From: Selenomonas sp. oral taxon 920
GTDB taxonomy: Bacteria; Bacillota; Negativicutes; Selenomonadales; Selenomonadaceae
Length of the DNA: 64,000 nucleotides
Assembly (NCBI RefSeq): GCF_001717585.1
Contig: NZ_CP017042.1
Location: 781,501-845,500 of the forward strand
Direction of reading: 5' to 3'
Position 1 is the first letter of the stretch; every line of letters begins with the position of its first letter. A program made the position numbers and the translations under genes. Below are positions 49,563-57,520 of this stretch, one piece after another. The notes beneath the pieces are model-generated. The model had not been told where the DNA came from, did no database searches, and saw only the letters and a list, made by a program, of their open reading frames with translations.

Positions 49563-49742
49563 GATTGGATTGGGTATCGTAAGATTTAATAGAGAATCCG
49601 GTATATGCCGGAGCGGTCACGCCACTGTAACAGGGAGTGATTCTGCACGCTGAACATTCAGCAGTCACTGGAGATGATATGTTTCTGGGAAGACGCAGAA
49701 GAGCGATGAACTGGAGCCAGGAGAACTGCCCAATCGACAATC
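49563..49742 (+). promoter_or_regulatory. cobalamin riboswitch
   Basis: The closing stem is GATTGGATTGGG (49563-49574) with CCCAATCGACAATC (49729-49742). Core signatures are AGCGGTCACGCCACTGTAA (GCCACTG at 49621-49627), CTGGGAAGACGCAGAAGAGCG and the B12 box GAGCCAGGAGAACTGCC at 49714-49730. A terminator follows 60 bases on. The arrangement implies transcriptional shut-off of the downstream uptake genes when cobalamin is plentiful. Confidence 0.95.
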
Positions 49743-49801
49743 ACCGTTTGACCTGCGAGTGATGGGGATGGAGATTCAGACCGTTCTATTGTGTGTAAAT
49801 T

Positions 49802-49835
49802 AAGCCCTTTTCTGCTTTAGCAGGAGGGGCTTTTT
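49802..49835 (+). terminator. riboswitch expression-platform terminator
   Basis: AAGCCC-TTTTCTGC pairs with GCAGGAG-GGGCTT around a TTTA loop and is followed by TTTTT. It lies between the riboswitch and the first coding region. Confidence 0.8.
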
Positions 49836-49915
49836 ACTTGCCCTTATGCCTTAAGGTATTCCAAAATATGAACATGGTGCATGGAGAGCACGAAAGAGAA
49901 AGGTGATACAGGATT

Positions 49916-50377
49916 ATGACAAAAGAGAAGAAGTGGACACTGGCGGTACTTGCGGCATTTGCCGGAGCGAGCTTTGTCGGGACGGCGTACGCTGCGGAGC
50001 AGGCGTCTACGGAACAAACGGAGACGCACGCGTTGAGTGATACCGTTGTAACGGCACAGCGACGTGAGAAGCGCGATCTCGATACGCCTGCAACGACGAC
50101 GATCATCACAGCGAAGGAAATCGAGAAGGCAGGCTATCGCAACGTATTCGAGGCAATCGACCAGCAGATCGGCTCAACGAGTACATCGTACGGCGAAGCG
50201 GAGCAGGACATTCCGGACAAGCTCCAGCTCAATATGAATGTGATCTATACGGCGGGTAAAGATGACGTAGTGTCACTCGGCATTTACAACCTGCTGAACC
50301 GTGAAAACTACTCCAACCGCTACGGCAATCTCGACCTCGGGCGCAATTTCCGCCTGACCTATACGCATGCGTTCTAA
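49916..50377 (+). pseudogene. internally deleted TonB-dependent receptor (BtuB-like), 153 aa
   Basis: A single open frame joins the two ends of an outer-membrane receptor. Residues 1-27 are a signal peptide (VGTAYAAE). Residues 38-95 are the start of the plug with a TonB-box-like SDTVVTAQRREKR and ITAKEIEKAGYRNVFEAID. Then, near residue 95, the sequence jumps to the last barrel strands (LQLNMNVIYTAGKDDVVSLGIYNLLNRENYSNRYG), ending in the terminal Phe of THAF. A normal receptor has 600-700 residues, so roughly 500 are missing without a frameshift. It lies under the cobalamin riboswitch, and the frame overlaps the next gene by 11 bases. Confidence 0.8.
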
Positions 50378-51332
50378 TGTGCAGCTCTGTGCATTTCTTC
50401 TGCTTCTCTCTCTCGCCGGCATGATTGCCGGCTGTGCGGGGGAGCGGAAGAATGCGTCAGAGCAATCTGTGTTTTATCGAGGGACGGATGATATGGGCAT
50501 GGAGGTTGTCCTGCACGAGAAGCCGCAGCGCGTCGTCTCGCTTGGTCTTGCGACGGATGAGATTCTTCTTGCCATTGCGCCGCCCGAGCAGATTGCTGCA
50601 CTTACCTCGTATTCGGATGACCCCGGACTATCCGCCATGACCGAGGAGGCAAAGGCGGTCTCGGTCAAACTCAAGGACAAGAGCCCCGAGCGCGTGCTCG
50701 CACTGCATCCCGACCTCGTCCTCACAACGGACGGCGTATCAAAGGAGGAGGTGGAGAGTCTGCGCGACCTCGGGCTGACGGTCTATGCTTCACGGACACC
50801 GAAGCGCATCGAGGGAGTTTTTACCCGCATCGAGGAGATCGGCAGGCTGACTGGGCAGGAGGAGAACGCCGCTGCACTAATTGCTGAAAAGCGTGCCCGT
50901 CTCGCCGATGTCGAGCGCCGCGTCGGGGACATCCCTGAGGCGGAGCGGCCGATCATTGTGGCTTTTGCGTTCAGCGGCGTATTCGGGCAGAAGGACGGCC
51001 TCTTTGACGATATGTGCCGCCATGCGTCTCTGCGCAACGGCGCCGCGCTCGTCGGACTGACGGCGGATACGCCCGTCTCGATGGAGCAGATTGTTGCGCT
51101 CGATCCGGATGTATTCCTCCTGCCGACATGGAGTGCGGAGGGGGAAAAGACGGAGGACTTTCGCCAAAAGCTCCGCAATGATCCTCTGTTCATGCATGTC
51201 AAGGCGGTGCGGGAGAATCATTTCTACACCGTGCCCGATACCTATCGTTACAGCGCGGGGCAGAACGCGATTGAGTGCGTCTATGAACTCGCACGTGCGG
51301 TCTACCCCGAGCGCTTTGCAGATGTGAAGTAA
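50367..51332 (+). CDS. periplasmic metal-chelate/corrinoid-binding lipoprotein (BtuF/FepB-type)
   Basis: A 321-residue ABC-transporter binding protein. A lipoprotein signal has its lipobox Cys at 23 (GMIAGC). The ligand-binding fold of the cobalamin, haem and siderophore group follows, with VVLHEKPQRVVSLGLATDEILLAI, then ALHPDLVLTT and VSMEQIVALDPDVFLLP. The ATG lies in the end of the truncated receptor without a good ribosome site, so it is probably coupled to it. No permease or ATPase is adjacent. Cobalamin is a likely ligand given the riboswitch, but haem or another chelate is possible. Confidence 0.85.
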   Translation: MRSNVQLCAFLLLLSLAGMIAGCAGERKNASEQSVFYRGTDDMGMEVVLHEKPQRVVSLGLATDEILLAIAPPEQIAALTSYSDDPGLSAMTEEAKAVSVKLKDKSPERVLALHPDLVLTTDGVSKEEVESLRDLGLTVYASRTPKRIEGVFTRIEEIGRLTGQEENAAALIAEKRARLADVERRVGDIPEAERPIIVAFAFSGVFGQKDGLFDDMCRHASLRNGAALVGLTADTPVSMEQIVALDPDVFLLPTWSAEGEKTEDFRQKLRNDPLFMHVKAVRENHFYTVPDTYRYSAGQNAIECVYELARAVYPERFADVK

Positions 51333-51343
51333 AGGAGACTGTG

Positions 51344-52369
51344 ATGCCGCTGCGGATGTTGGTGCTGAGTCTCACGGGAGACTGCAATCTTGCGTGCCGC
51401 TACTGCTATGCATCCGGTCAAGACCGGAGCATGATGACATGGGAGACAGCGCGGCGTGCGATCGATCTCGCAGCGACGGGGGGAGCTCCCTTTATCCTTC
51501 AGTTCTCGGGTGGAGAGCCTCTGCTCGCCCTGCCACTCCTGCGGCAGATCGCGGACTACGTTCGCACCAATCACATACGGGTACGCATGGATCTGCAGAC
51601 CAACGGGACTCTGATGACCGAGGAGACAGCAGATTTCCTGCACGGTGCGGACATCGGCATTGGCGTCAGCCTCGACGGCAGACCTACTGTTCACGATATG
51701 CTCCGCTGTTATCCTGACGGCAGGGGAACGTCGTCGGATGTTGTCGCCGGGATTCAGTGCCTCGCACAGCGCGGCATTGAGATCGGTCTGACCTGTGTTG
51801 TTACAGCGGAAAATGTTGGGGAACTCTCAGGCATCATAGAGATGGCATACTATCTCGGCAATGTGCGCCGCGTGGGCTTTGACCTCCTGCGCGGACAGGG
51901 GAGCGGCACTGCTGTCCGCCCCGCACGCGAGGAGGAGATGACACAGGCGATCGCAGAGGTCTTTGCGCGAAACGAACACCTTGGACGGCTGCACGGATAT
52001 CGTATCGCGATTGCGCAGGAGGAGCAGGCGACGTGTCTTTCGCAGCGCACGGGCGACGGATTCTCACATTGTCATGCGATGAGCGGGGCAGGGGTGCACA
52101 TTGACGCTGCGGGGCGCATCTTTGCGTGCTCCTCCTATGTCGGTGATGCGCGCTTTCTGCTCGGCGATGTGGAGCACGGGATCGACGTTCGGCGGCAGGT
52201 GGAGGTAGCACATGAGATGCAGGATGCCATGGCGTTTTGCAGGGTGTGTGCGGACTTTGCAGGATGCGGCGGCGCGTGCTATGCACGTTGGGCGGGGCAG
52301 GAACATTCTGCCCTGTCCAATGCCGAATGTGCACTGAAGCGATCTGCGATGATGGCGGCAGGCGTTTGA
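51344..52369 (+). CDS. radical SAM/SPASM enzyme
   Basis: A 341-residue enzyme. The radical-SAM cluster Cys are 14, 18 and 21 in GDCNLACRYCYA, with the SAM-binding GGEP in LQFSGGEPLLA. The C-terminal SPASM part binds extra iron-sulfur clusters: CHAMSGAGVHIDAAGRIFACSS and the closing CRVCADFAGCGGACYARW. SPASM enzymes include peptide-modifying proteins and the tetrapyrrole enzymes NirJ, AhbC and AhbD. The neighbours suggest the latter kind of role, but no precursor peptide was found and the substrate is unknown. ATG 51344 with AAAGGAG is preferred to GTG 51341. Confidence 0.88.
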   Translation: MPLRMLVLSLTGDCNLACRYCYASGQDRSMMTWETARRAIDLAATGGAPFILQFSGGEPLLALPLLRQIADYVRTNHIRVRMDLQTNGTLMTEETADFLHGADIGIGVSLDGRPTVHDMLRCYPDGRGTSSDVVAGIQCLAQRGIEIGLTCVVTAENVGELSGIIEMAYYLGNVRRVGFDLLRGQGSGTAVRPAREEEMTQAIAEVFARNEHLGRLHGYRIAIAQEEQATCLSQRTGDGFSHCHAMSGAGVHIDAAGRIFACSSYVGDARFLLGDVEHGIDVRRQVEVAHEMQDAMAFCRVCADFAGCGGACYARWAGQEHSALSNAECALKRSAMMAAGV

Positions 52370-52488
52370 GGAAGTACCGATCAATGGAGCACATTTGCTT
52401 ACGGGGATTTTTTCTGTCGGATGATGCCCCCATCTTGGCAGTTGATGAATAGATGTTGTTGTATCCGAATTTTAGGAGGAAAAATAAA

Positions 52489-54411
52489 ATGACAAACTAC
52501 ATTTCAAAAAAGATTGTCATGAATGTGACAGCAGCACTTGCTTTTGGACTTGTATCTACGGGAGGAGGGCACACCTTTGCCGCAGATGCGGATTCGTCTA
52601 CAAGTGAACATATGCTGAACGAAACCGTCGTTACAGCAACGCGTACACCCAATAAGGAACTGAAGACGGACGCGAATGTAACGGTGATTACGGGCAAGGA
52701 CATCGAGCGACGTCATTATACGGATCTCACACAGGCACTGCGCGATGTACCGGGCGTTACCGTCAATCAGTATGCGCCGGCGGGATATAATAACAGCAGT
52801 AAATTTTATATCAACGGGTCAGAGGATGTGGTTCTTCTGATTGACGGTGTGAGGCAGAACTATGCGGGGGGCTTTTCTGCCTCCTTGGCATCTGCGATGA
52901 AGGATCTCGGCGGCATCGAGCGCATCGAGGTATTGCACGGCTCGGCATCGACCCTCTACGGCTCGGATGCAAAGGGCGGTGTCATCAATATCATAACGAA
53001 GAAAGCACAGGGGATGAAGACGACGCTCGGCATCGGCTACGGCAGCTACGGACGTCAGCAGTACAGCATCGCGAACGCCGGCGGTGAAAACGGCTGGGAT
53101 TGGCGCGTGAAATACCAGAAGGATAAGAGCGGCGATTTCAAGGACGGACACGGCAATACGGTACCGTCCCGTCTGGATGCCGATTCGTTTAATCTTCATC
53201 TCGGCAAGGACTTGAGCAAAGCGTCCTATCTTGCTCTTAACTTCCGCTCCTACAAAGACTCGGATCACTATCAGGCACTCTATGAAAAGCAGCAGGGGCT
53301 CAATGTCAATCGCGGAAACTATGATTATTTGGATGGCGATTTGATCTGGAACGTGCAGATCGATGATACAACCAAGAATCAGATGAGTATTTCTCGCAGT
53401 AAATATGATTATGACATATTTACTCATAGTATATTTAACCCTGCAGGCTCCCTTTATGATTTCAGTGTTTGGACATGGAAATTCAGCGACCAATTTGACA
53501 AGAAGCTCGGCGATCATCTGTTGACAGCGGGCTTTGAATTCACAAAGGATGATACGACGATCAAGAACGGCAGCATTGTGAGTATTGATGATCGTACGCT
53601 TATCAACCGATCCTTCTATTTGCAGGATCAGTGGAGTATTCTTCCGACGCTGAAACTCACGGCAGGCATCCGCCATGACAGTAATTCTGCATTTGGGAGC
53701 CACAACAGCCCGAGCGTCAGCCTTGGCTACGACATTGATCCGGTGACGCATGCTTATGTTTCCTATAGCGAGTATTTTATCACACCGACACCAAATCAGC
53801 TCTATGCACCGATCTATGGGAATACAAATCTCAAACCGGAGTCCGGCAATACGAGGGAGATTGGCATAGCCCGGGATTTTGGCAAGGGCCTGAGCCTCAC
53901 GGCAAGTTATTTCAAGCGTCATTCAAAGAATCGGATCGGCTACCATCCTATGACATATCAAAATATCAATGTCGGCGATGAGGACGCACACGGCTGGTCG
54001 CTGCAGCTGACCAAGCGTGTTGATTCCCATTGGCGTGCCCGCATTGGATACACGCAGACACATGTCGGCAAGACGGAGCAGAGAGGCGTTAACGCAGATG
54101 GCTACCTGCCCGAGGATCAGTGGAATATCGGCGTGGACTACCGCAACCGCGATTTTGATTCGTCTCTCCTTGCACGCGGGATCATCGGTCGGTCGGGACC
54201 CGTGAGAGGTGCATTCCCAACCGATAACTACTGGGTCGTCGATCTTGCTATGAACTACCAGATTGCCGATGCAACGAAGATCTATCTGAAGGCGAATAAT
54301 ATCTTCAACCAGTTCTATGCCGAGCACTCGAATGTAAAATTTGGTAGTCCCGGAGAGTGGTGGACGGCACCCGGACGCAACTTCATGATTGGTGTCGAGC
54401 AGAGTTTCTAA
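52489..54411 (+). CDS. TonB-dependent outer-membrane receptor
   Basis: A 640-residue receptor for high-affinity uptake across the outer membrane. A signal peptide ends near GGHTFAADA. The TonB box region is MLNETVVTATRTPNK. The plug domain has VTVITGKDIERRHYTDLTQALRDVPGV, VVLLIDGVRQNY and IERIEVLHGSASTLYGSDAKGGVINIITK. A 22-strand-type barrel ends in the aromatic VEQSF. ATG 52489 follows TAGGAGGA. It resembles BtuB, haem and siderophore receptors; the ligand is not readable. It lies directly before the chelatase operon. Confidence 0.92.
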   Translation: MTNYISKKIVMNVTAALAFGLVSTGGGHTFAADADSSTSEHMLNETVVTATRTPNKELKTDANVTVITGKDIERRHYTDLTQALRDVPGVTVNQYAPAGYNNSSKFYINGSEDVVLLIDGVRQNYAGGFSASLASAMKDLGGIERIEVLHGSASTLYGSDAKGGVINIITKKAQGMKTTLGIGYGSYGRQQYSIANAGGENGWDWRVKYQKDKSGDFKDGHGNTVPSRLDADSFNLHLGKDLSKASYLALNFRSYKDSDHYQALYEKQQGLNVNRGNYDYLDGDLIWNVQIDDTTKNQMSISRSKYDYDIFTHSIFNPAGSLYDFSVWTWKFSDQFDKKLGDHLLTAGFEFTKDDTTIKNGSIVSIDDRTLINRSFYLQDQWSILPTLKLTAGIRHDSNSAFGSHNSPSVSLGYDIDPVTHAYVSYSEYFITPTPNQLYAPIYGNTNLKPESGNTREIGIARDFGKGLSLTASYFKRHSKNRIGYHPMTYQNINVGDEDAHGWSLQLTKRVDSHWRARIGYTQTHVGKTEQRGVNADGYLPEDQWNIGVDYRNRDFDSSLLARGIIGRSGPVRGAFPTDNYWVVDLAMNYQIADATKIYLKANNIFNQFYAEHSNVKFGSPGEWWTAPGRNFMIGVEQSF

Positions 54412-54459
54412 CGATATAGGAATCGCTGAATTTATCAGTGCCACCTATAATACTGTGCA

Positions 54460-54514
54460 GAGGAAGCAAGGGAGGGGCTGTGGCAAGCTGATTGCCATAG
54501 CACCTTCCTTCCTC
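54460..54514 (+). promoter_or_regulatory. large leader hairpin before the chelatase operon
   Basis: The left arm at 54460-54486 (GAGGAAGCAAGG, four unpaired bases, GGCTGTGGCAA) pairs with the right arm at 54492-54514 (TTGCCATAGC then ACCTTCCTTCCTC). That gives about 21 bp with few mismatches and no following T run. A TATAAT-like box lies just upstream at 54446-54451. The hairpin ends 16 bases before the ATG, so it may control translation or stability. Confidence 0.6.
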
Positions 54515-54530
54515 ATGAAAGGAAATAGGA

Positions 54531-55562
54531 ATGAAGAAGAGGGTAACATACCCCTTTGCTGCTATTGTTGGACAGGAGGAGATGAAGAAGGCGCTCCTTC
54601 TCAGCGTTGTCATGCCGTCGCTTGGCGGTGTGCTGATTAAGGGCGAGAAAGGGACGGCGAAATCCACTGCTGTCCGTGCTGCTGCAGCACTCCTGCCGAA
54701 TCTGCGGGCGGTAACCGGCTGTGCCTGTCACTGTGATCCGTCGCTGCCGGATCTGTACTGTGATGCCTGCCGTGCAAGGCGGGGATTCGGAGAAGAGCTC
54801 ACGGCAGAGGAAATTCCGATGCGTGTCGTGGAACTGCCCGTCAGCGCAACGGAGGACCGCGTGGTCGGAACGCTCGACATGGAGGCGGCGATTCAGCACG
54901 GGCGCAAGGAGTTCGAGCCGGGCATTCTGGCGGCGGCGAACCGCAACATCCTCTATGTAGATGAGATCAATCTGCTCGAGGATCATATCGTCGACATTCT
55001 GCTCGACTCTGCGGCGATGGGCGTTAATACCGTGGAGCGTGAGGGCATCTCCTATGCCCATCCGGCGCGCTTCGTTCTCGTTGGGACGATGAATCCGGAG
55101 GAGGGGGACATCCGCCCGCAGCTCCTCGATCGTTTTGCACTCTCCGTGACCGTTGCAGGCGAATGTGAAGCTGAGACGCGCGTTGAGGTGATTCGCCGCA
55201 GGATTGCCTATGAGCGCGATCCCGATGCCTTTGCTGAGGCCTATGCAGGCGCCCAGCAGGAGCTGCGTGAACAGATCACTGCGGCGCGTGCGCGTGTCGC
55301 CCACGTGGCGGCGCCGGATGAAATCCTCGGCTATGCAGCGCAGATCTCGTTGGCGCTCGGCGTCGACGGACACCGTGCGGATATTACGCTGATCAAGGCA
55401 GGCATTGCTCATGCAGCGCTTGCAGGACGCATGGCGGTGACGGCAGAGGATCTGCAGCGTGTCAGCCGCCTCGTCCTCGCACACCGTATGCGCCGCCGTC
55501 CTTTCGAGGAGGGGGCGGTTGACTGGAGTGCGGTGGATGCGATCTTGGGAGAACGTGCATAA
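54531..55562 (+). CDS. ChlI/BchI-like AAA+ chelatase subunit
   Basis: A 343-residue ATPase of the magnesium/cobalt chelatase family, the motor that drives metal insertion by a large H/N subunit. Walker A is GEKGTAKST (38-46) and Walker B is [12 protein letters not shown] Cys-rich insertion holds Cys64, 66, 68, 77 and 80. Sensor and arginine-finger regions ([18 protein letters not shown]) are typical of ChlI. It is the first gene of a six-gene run with gaps of at most 28 bases or overlaps. Metal and substrate are not readable. Confidence 0.9.
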   Translation: MKKRVTYPFAAIVGQEEMKKALLLSVVMPSLGGVLIKGEKGTAKSTAVRAAAALLPNLRAVTGCACHCDPSLPDLYCDACRARRGFGEELTAEEIPMRVVELPVSATEDRVVGTLDMEAAIQHGRKEFEPGILAAANRNILYVDEINLLEDHIVDILLDSAAMGVNTVEREGISYAHPARFVLVGTMNPEEGDIRPQLLDRFALSVTVAGECEAETRVEVIRRRIAYERDPDAFAEAYAGAQQELREQITAARARVAHVAAPDEILGYAAQISLALGVDGHRADITLIKAGIAHAALAGRMAVTAEDLQRVSRLVLAHRMRRRPFEEGAVDWSAVDAILGERA

Positions 55563-55584
55563 ATAGCTTTTCGGAGGAAAAAAC

Positions 55585-57492
55585 TTGGATACTCCGCGTT
55601 ATCCGCTGACTGCCGTTGTCGGGCAGGAGCACGCACGGTGCGCACTTTCGATTGCGCTCATCAACCCGCGAGCGGGAGGCCTCCTGATCTCCGGCACGCG
55701 GGGCACGGCAAAATCCGTTCTCGTTCGTGCGGCAGCACCGTTTACACCAGCCGGAAAAATTACGGAACTGCCGCTCGGAGCGTCGGAGGATATGATCTTC
55801 GGCACAATCGACATGGAGACGGCCCTGCAAAAAGGCGAGCGGCGCCTGCGGCACGGCCTGCTGCACCGTGCACGCAATACATTTCTCTATATGGACGAGG
55901 CCAACCTCCTGCGTGAGGATATTCTGTCCACGGTCCTGAAATGTGCGGGAGATGGTTCTTTTCGCCTCGAACGGGACGGGCTGTCGTTCATCGAGGAGGT
56001 TTCCTATACGCCTGTCGGCACGATGGATCCTGCAGAGGGGACGCTTCGCCCCGCTCTGTTGGATTCTTTCGGTATGTTTGTGACGATGGAGGAGGAGGGG
56101 GACGCGGCGCAGCGGAGCGAGATCGCCGCACGTGTACTCGCATACGAGCGTGATCCGGCATCCTTTCGTGCCTCCTATGCTGCGCAGGAGGAAGCATTCG
56201 GGGCGATGATCAGCCGTGCCCGCGCATTGCTGCCGCGCGTGGGGGTCCCGTCTGCCATTCTCCATTTTGCGGCAGCCTGTGCTGCGCGCGCATGTTGTGT
56301 CGGCAACCATGCGGAGATTTATCTCACCGAGGCGGCGCGTGCGATTGCAGCGCTCGCAGGAAGACCGTTCGTCATGCCGGCGGATGTGGAGGAGGCTGCG
56401 GAATTTGTGCTCGTGCATCGGATGAGCCGTCCGCAGGAGGAACAGCAGCCGCCCGATGATGGGAATGCACCGGAGCAGGGCCGGAATGAGATGCCGGATG
56501 AGCCGCAGGAATCACCTCCTCCGCAGGATGACGGAGGAGCGGAGGCTTCTCATGAATCCCCGTCGGAGAACGAACCCCAGGATTCCCCTCAGGATGGGGC
56601 GGACGATCCGTCCCGTCCTGAGGACGCAGATGCAGGGGAAGACGATCGCGTTGCAGCGCCGCTTGAAAACGTCATGGCGCGACTCTCGCTCCTCTCCATG
56701 ACGATGCGTGCGCAGGTCGGAAAGAGCGGAAAGCGCGACATTGTTCAAACGCATACGGCGGACGGCCGCTGTCTGCGTACAGAACTGCCGCGCTCGGGCG
56801 GCCGCCTCGATCTCGCACTCTCTGCTACGCTGCGTGCGGCAGCCCCGTATCAGCGCGCGCGTCAGGGGACGCAGACGGTTGTGATTCGTCCTGAGGATGT
56901 GCGCGTTTGGGTGCGTGCGAAACGCTCGGCGGCAAATATCCTTTTTCTCGTCGATGCGAGCGGTTCGATGGGAGCACGCGAGCGCATGAGGATGGTGAAG
57001 GGAGCAATCCTTGCCCTCCTGCAGGAGGCATATCAAAAGCGCGACCGTGTGGGGCTGATTGCCTTTCGGCGGGATCGTGCGGAGACGCTCCTGCCGATGA
57101 CGCGCAGTGTGGAGCTGGCGGAAAAGCAGCTGCGAGACCTGCCGATGGGCGGACGGACGCCGCTTGCCGAGGGCCTCGCCTGCGCTCTGCAAACGCTGCG
57201 TGAACTGGAACGCAGAGGCAGCGAGAAAACGGTACTCATCCTGATTACGGACGGGCGAACGAATACGGCGCGGGACGGAGATGACGGCGTACAGCGTGCC
57301 CTGCGTGCAGCAGAAGAGATCGCAGGCACGCAGGCGCTCACGCTTGTTCTTGATACGGAGCGCGGTGTGCCGCGGGTTGGGGCTGCACCGGAGATTGCCC
57401 GCCGCATGGAGGCTCGTTATTATACGTTGGAACAGCTCTCAGCTGAGGGGGTGCTCGAGATCGTTCGCGCATCCCGCAGGATGCAGGGATAA
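55585..57492 (+). CDS. ChlD/BchD-like chelatase subunit (AAA+ plus VWA)
   Basis: A 635-residue partner of the ChlI-like ATPase. An N-terminal AAA+ module has an intact Walker A (GTRGTAKS, 37-44) and Walker B (FLYMDEANLL). A long Pro/Asp/Glu/Gln-rich linker spans about 290-370. The C-terminal von Willebrand A domain (about 450-620) has the MIDAS metal site DASGSMG and the later TDGRTN. VWA domains of this family dock on the large chelatase subunit. It starts at TTG 55585 behind CGGAGGA, 22 bases after the ChlI-like gene. Confidence 0.9.
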   Translation: MDTPRYPLTAVVGQEHARCALSIALINPRAGGLLISGTRGTAKSVLVRAAAPFTPAGKITELPLGASEDMIFGTIDMETALQKGERRLRHGLLHRARNTFLYMDEANLLREDILSTVLKCAGDGSFRLERDGLSFIEEVSYTPVGTMDPAEGTLRPALLDSFGMFVTMEEEGDAAQRSEIAARVLAYERDPASFRASYAAQEEAFGAMISRARALLPRVGVPSAILHFAAACAARACCVGNHAEIYLTEAARAIAALAGRPFVMPADVEEAAEFVLVHRMSRPQEEQQPPDDGNAPEQGRNEMPDEPQESPPPQDDGGAEASHESPSENEPQDSPQDGADDPSRPEDADAGEDDRVAAPLENVMARLSLLSMTMRAQVGKSGKRDIVQTHTADGRCLRTELPRSGGRLDLALSATLRAAAPYQRARQGTQTVVIRPEDVRVWVRAKRSAANILFLVDASGSMGARERMRMVKGAILALLQEAYQKRDRVGLIAFRRDRAETLLPMTRSVELAEKQLRDLPMGGRTPLAEGLACALQTLRELERRGSEKTVLILITDGRTNTARDGDDGVQRALRAAEEIAGTQALTLVLDTERGVPRVGAAPEIARRMEARYYTLEQLSAEGVLEIVRASRRMQG

Positions 57493-57520
57493 ATCTGGCA
57501 CATACAAAGGAGCAGACACG

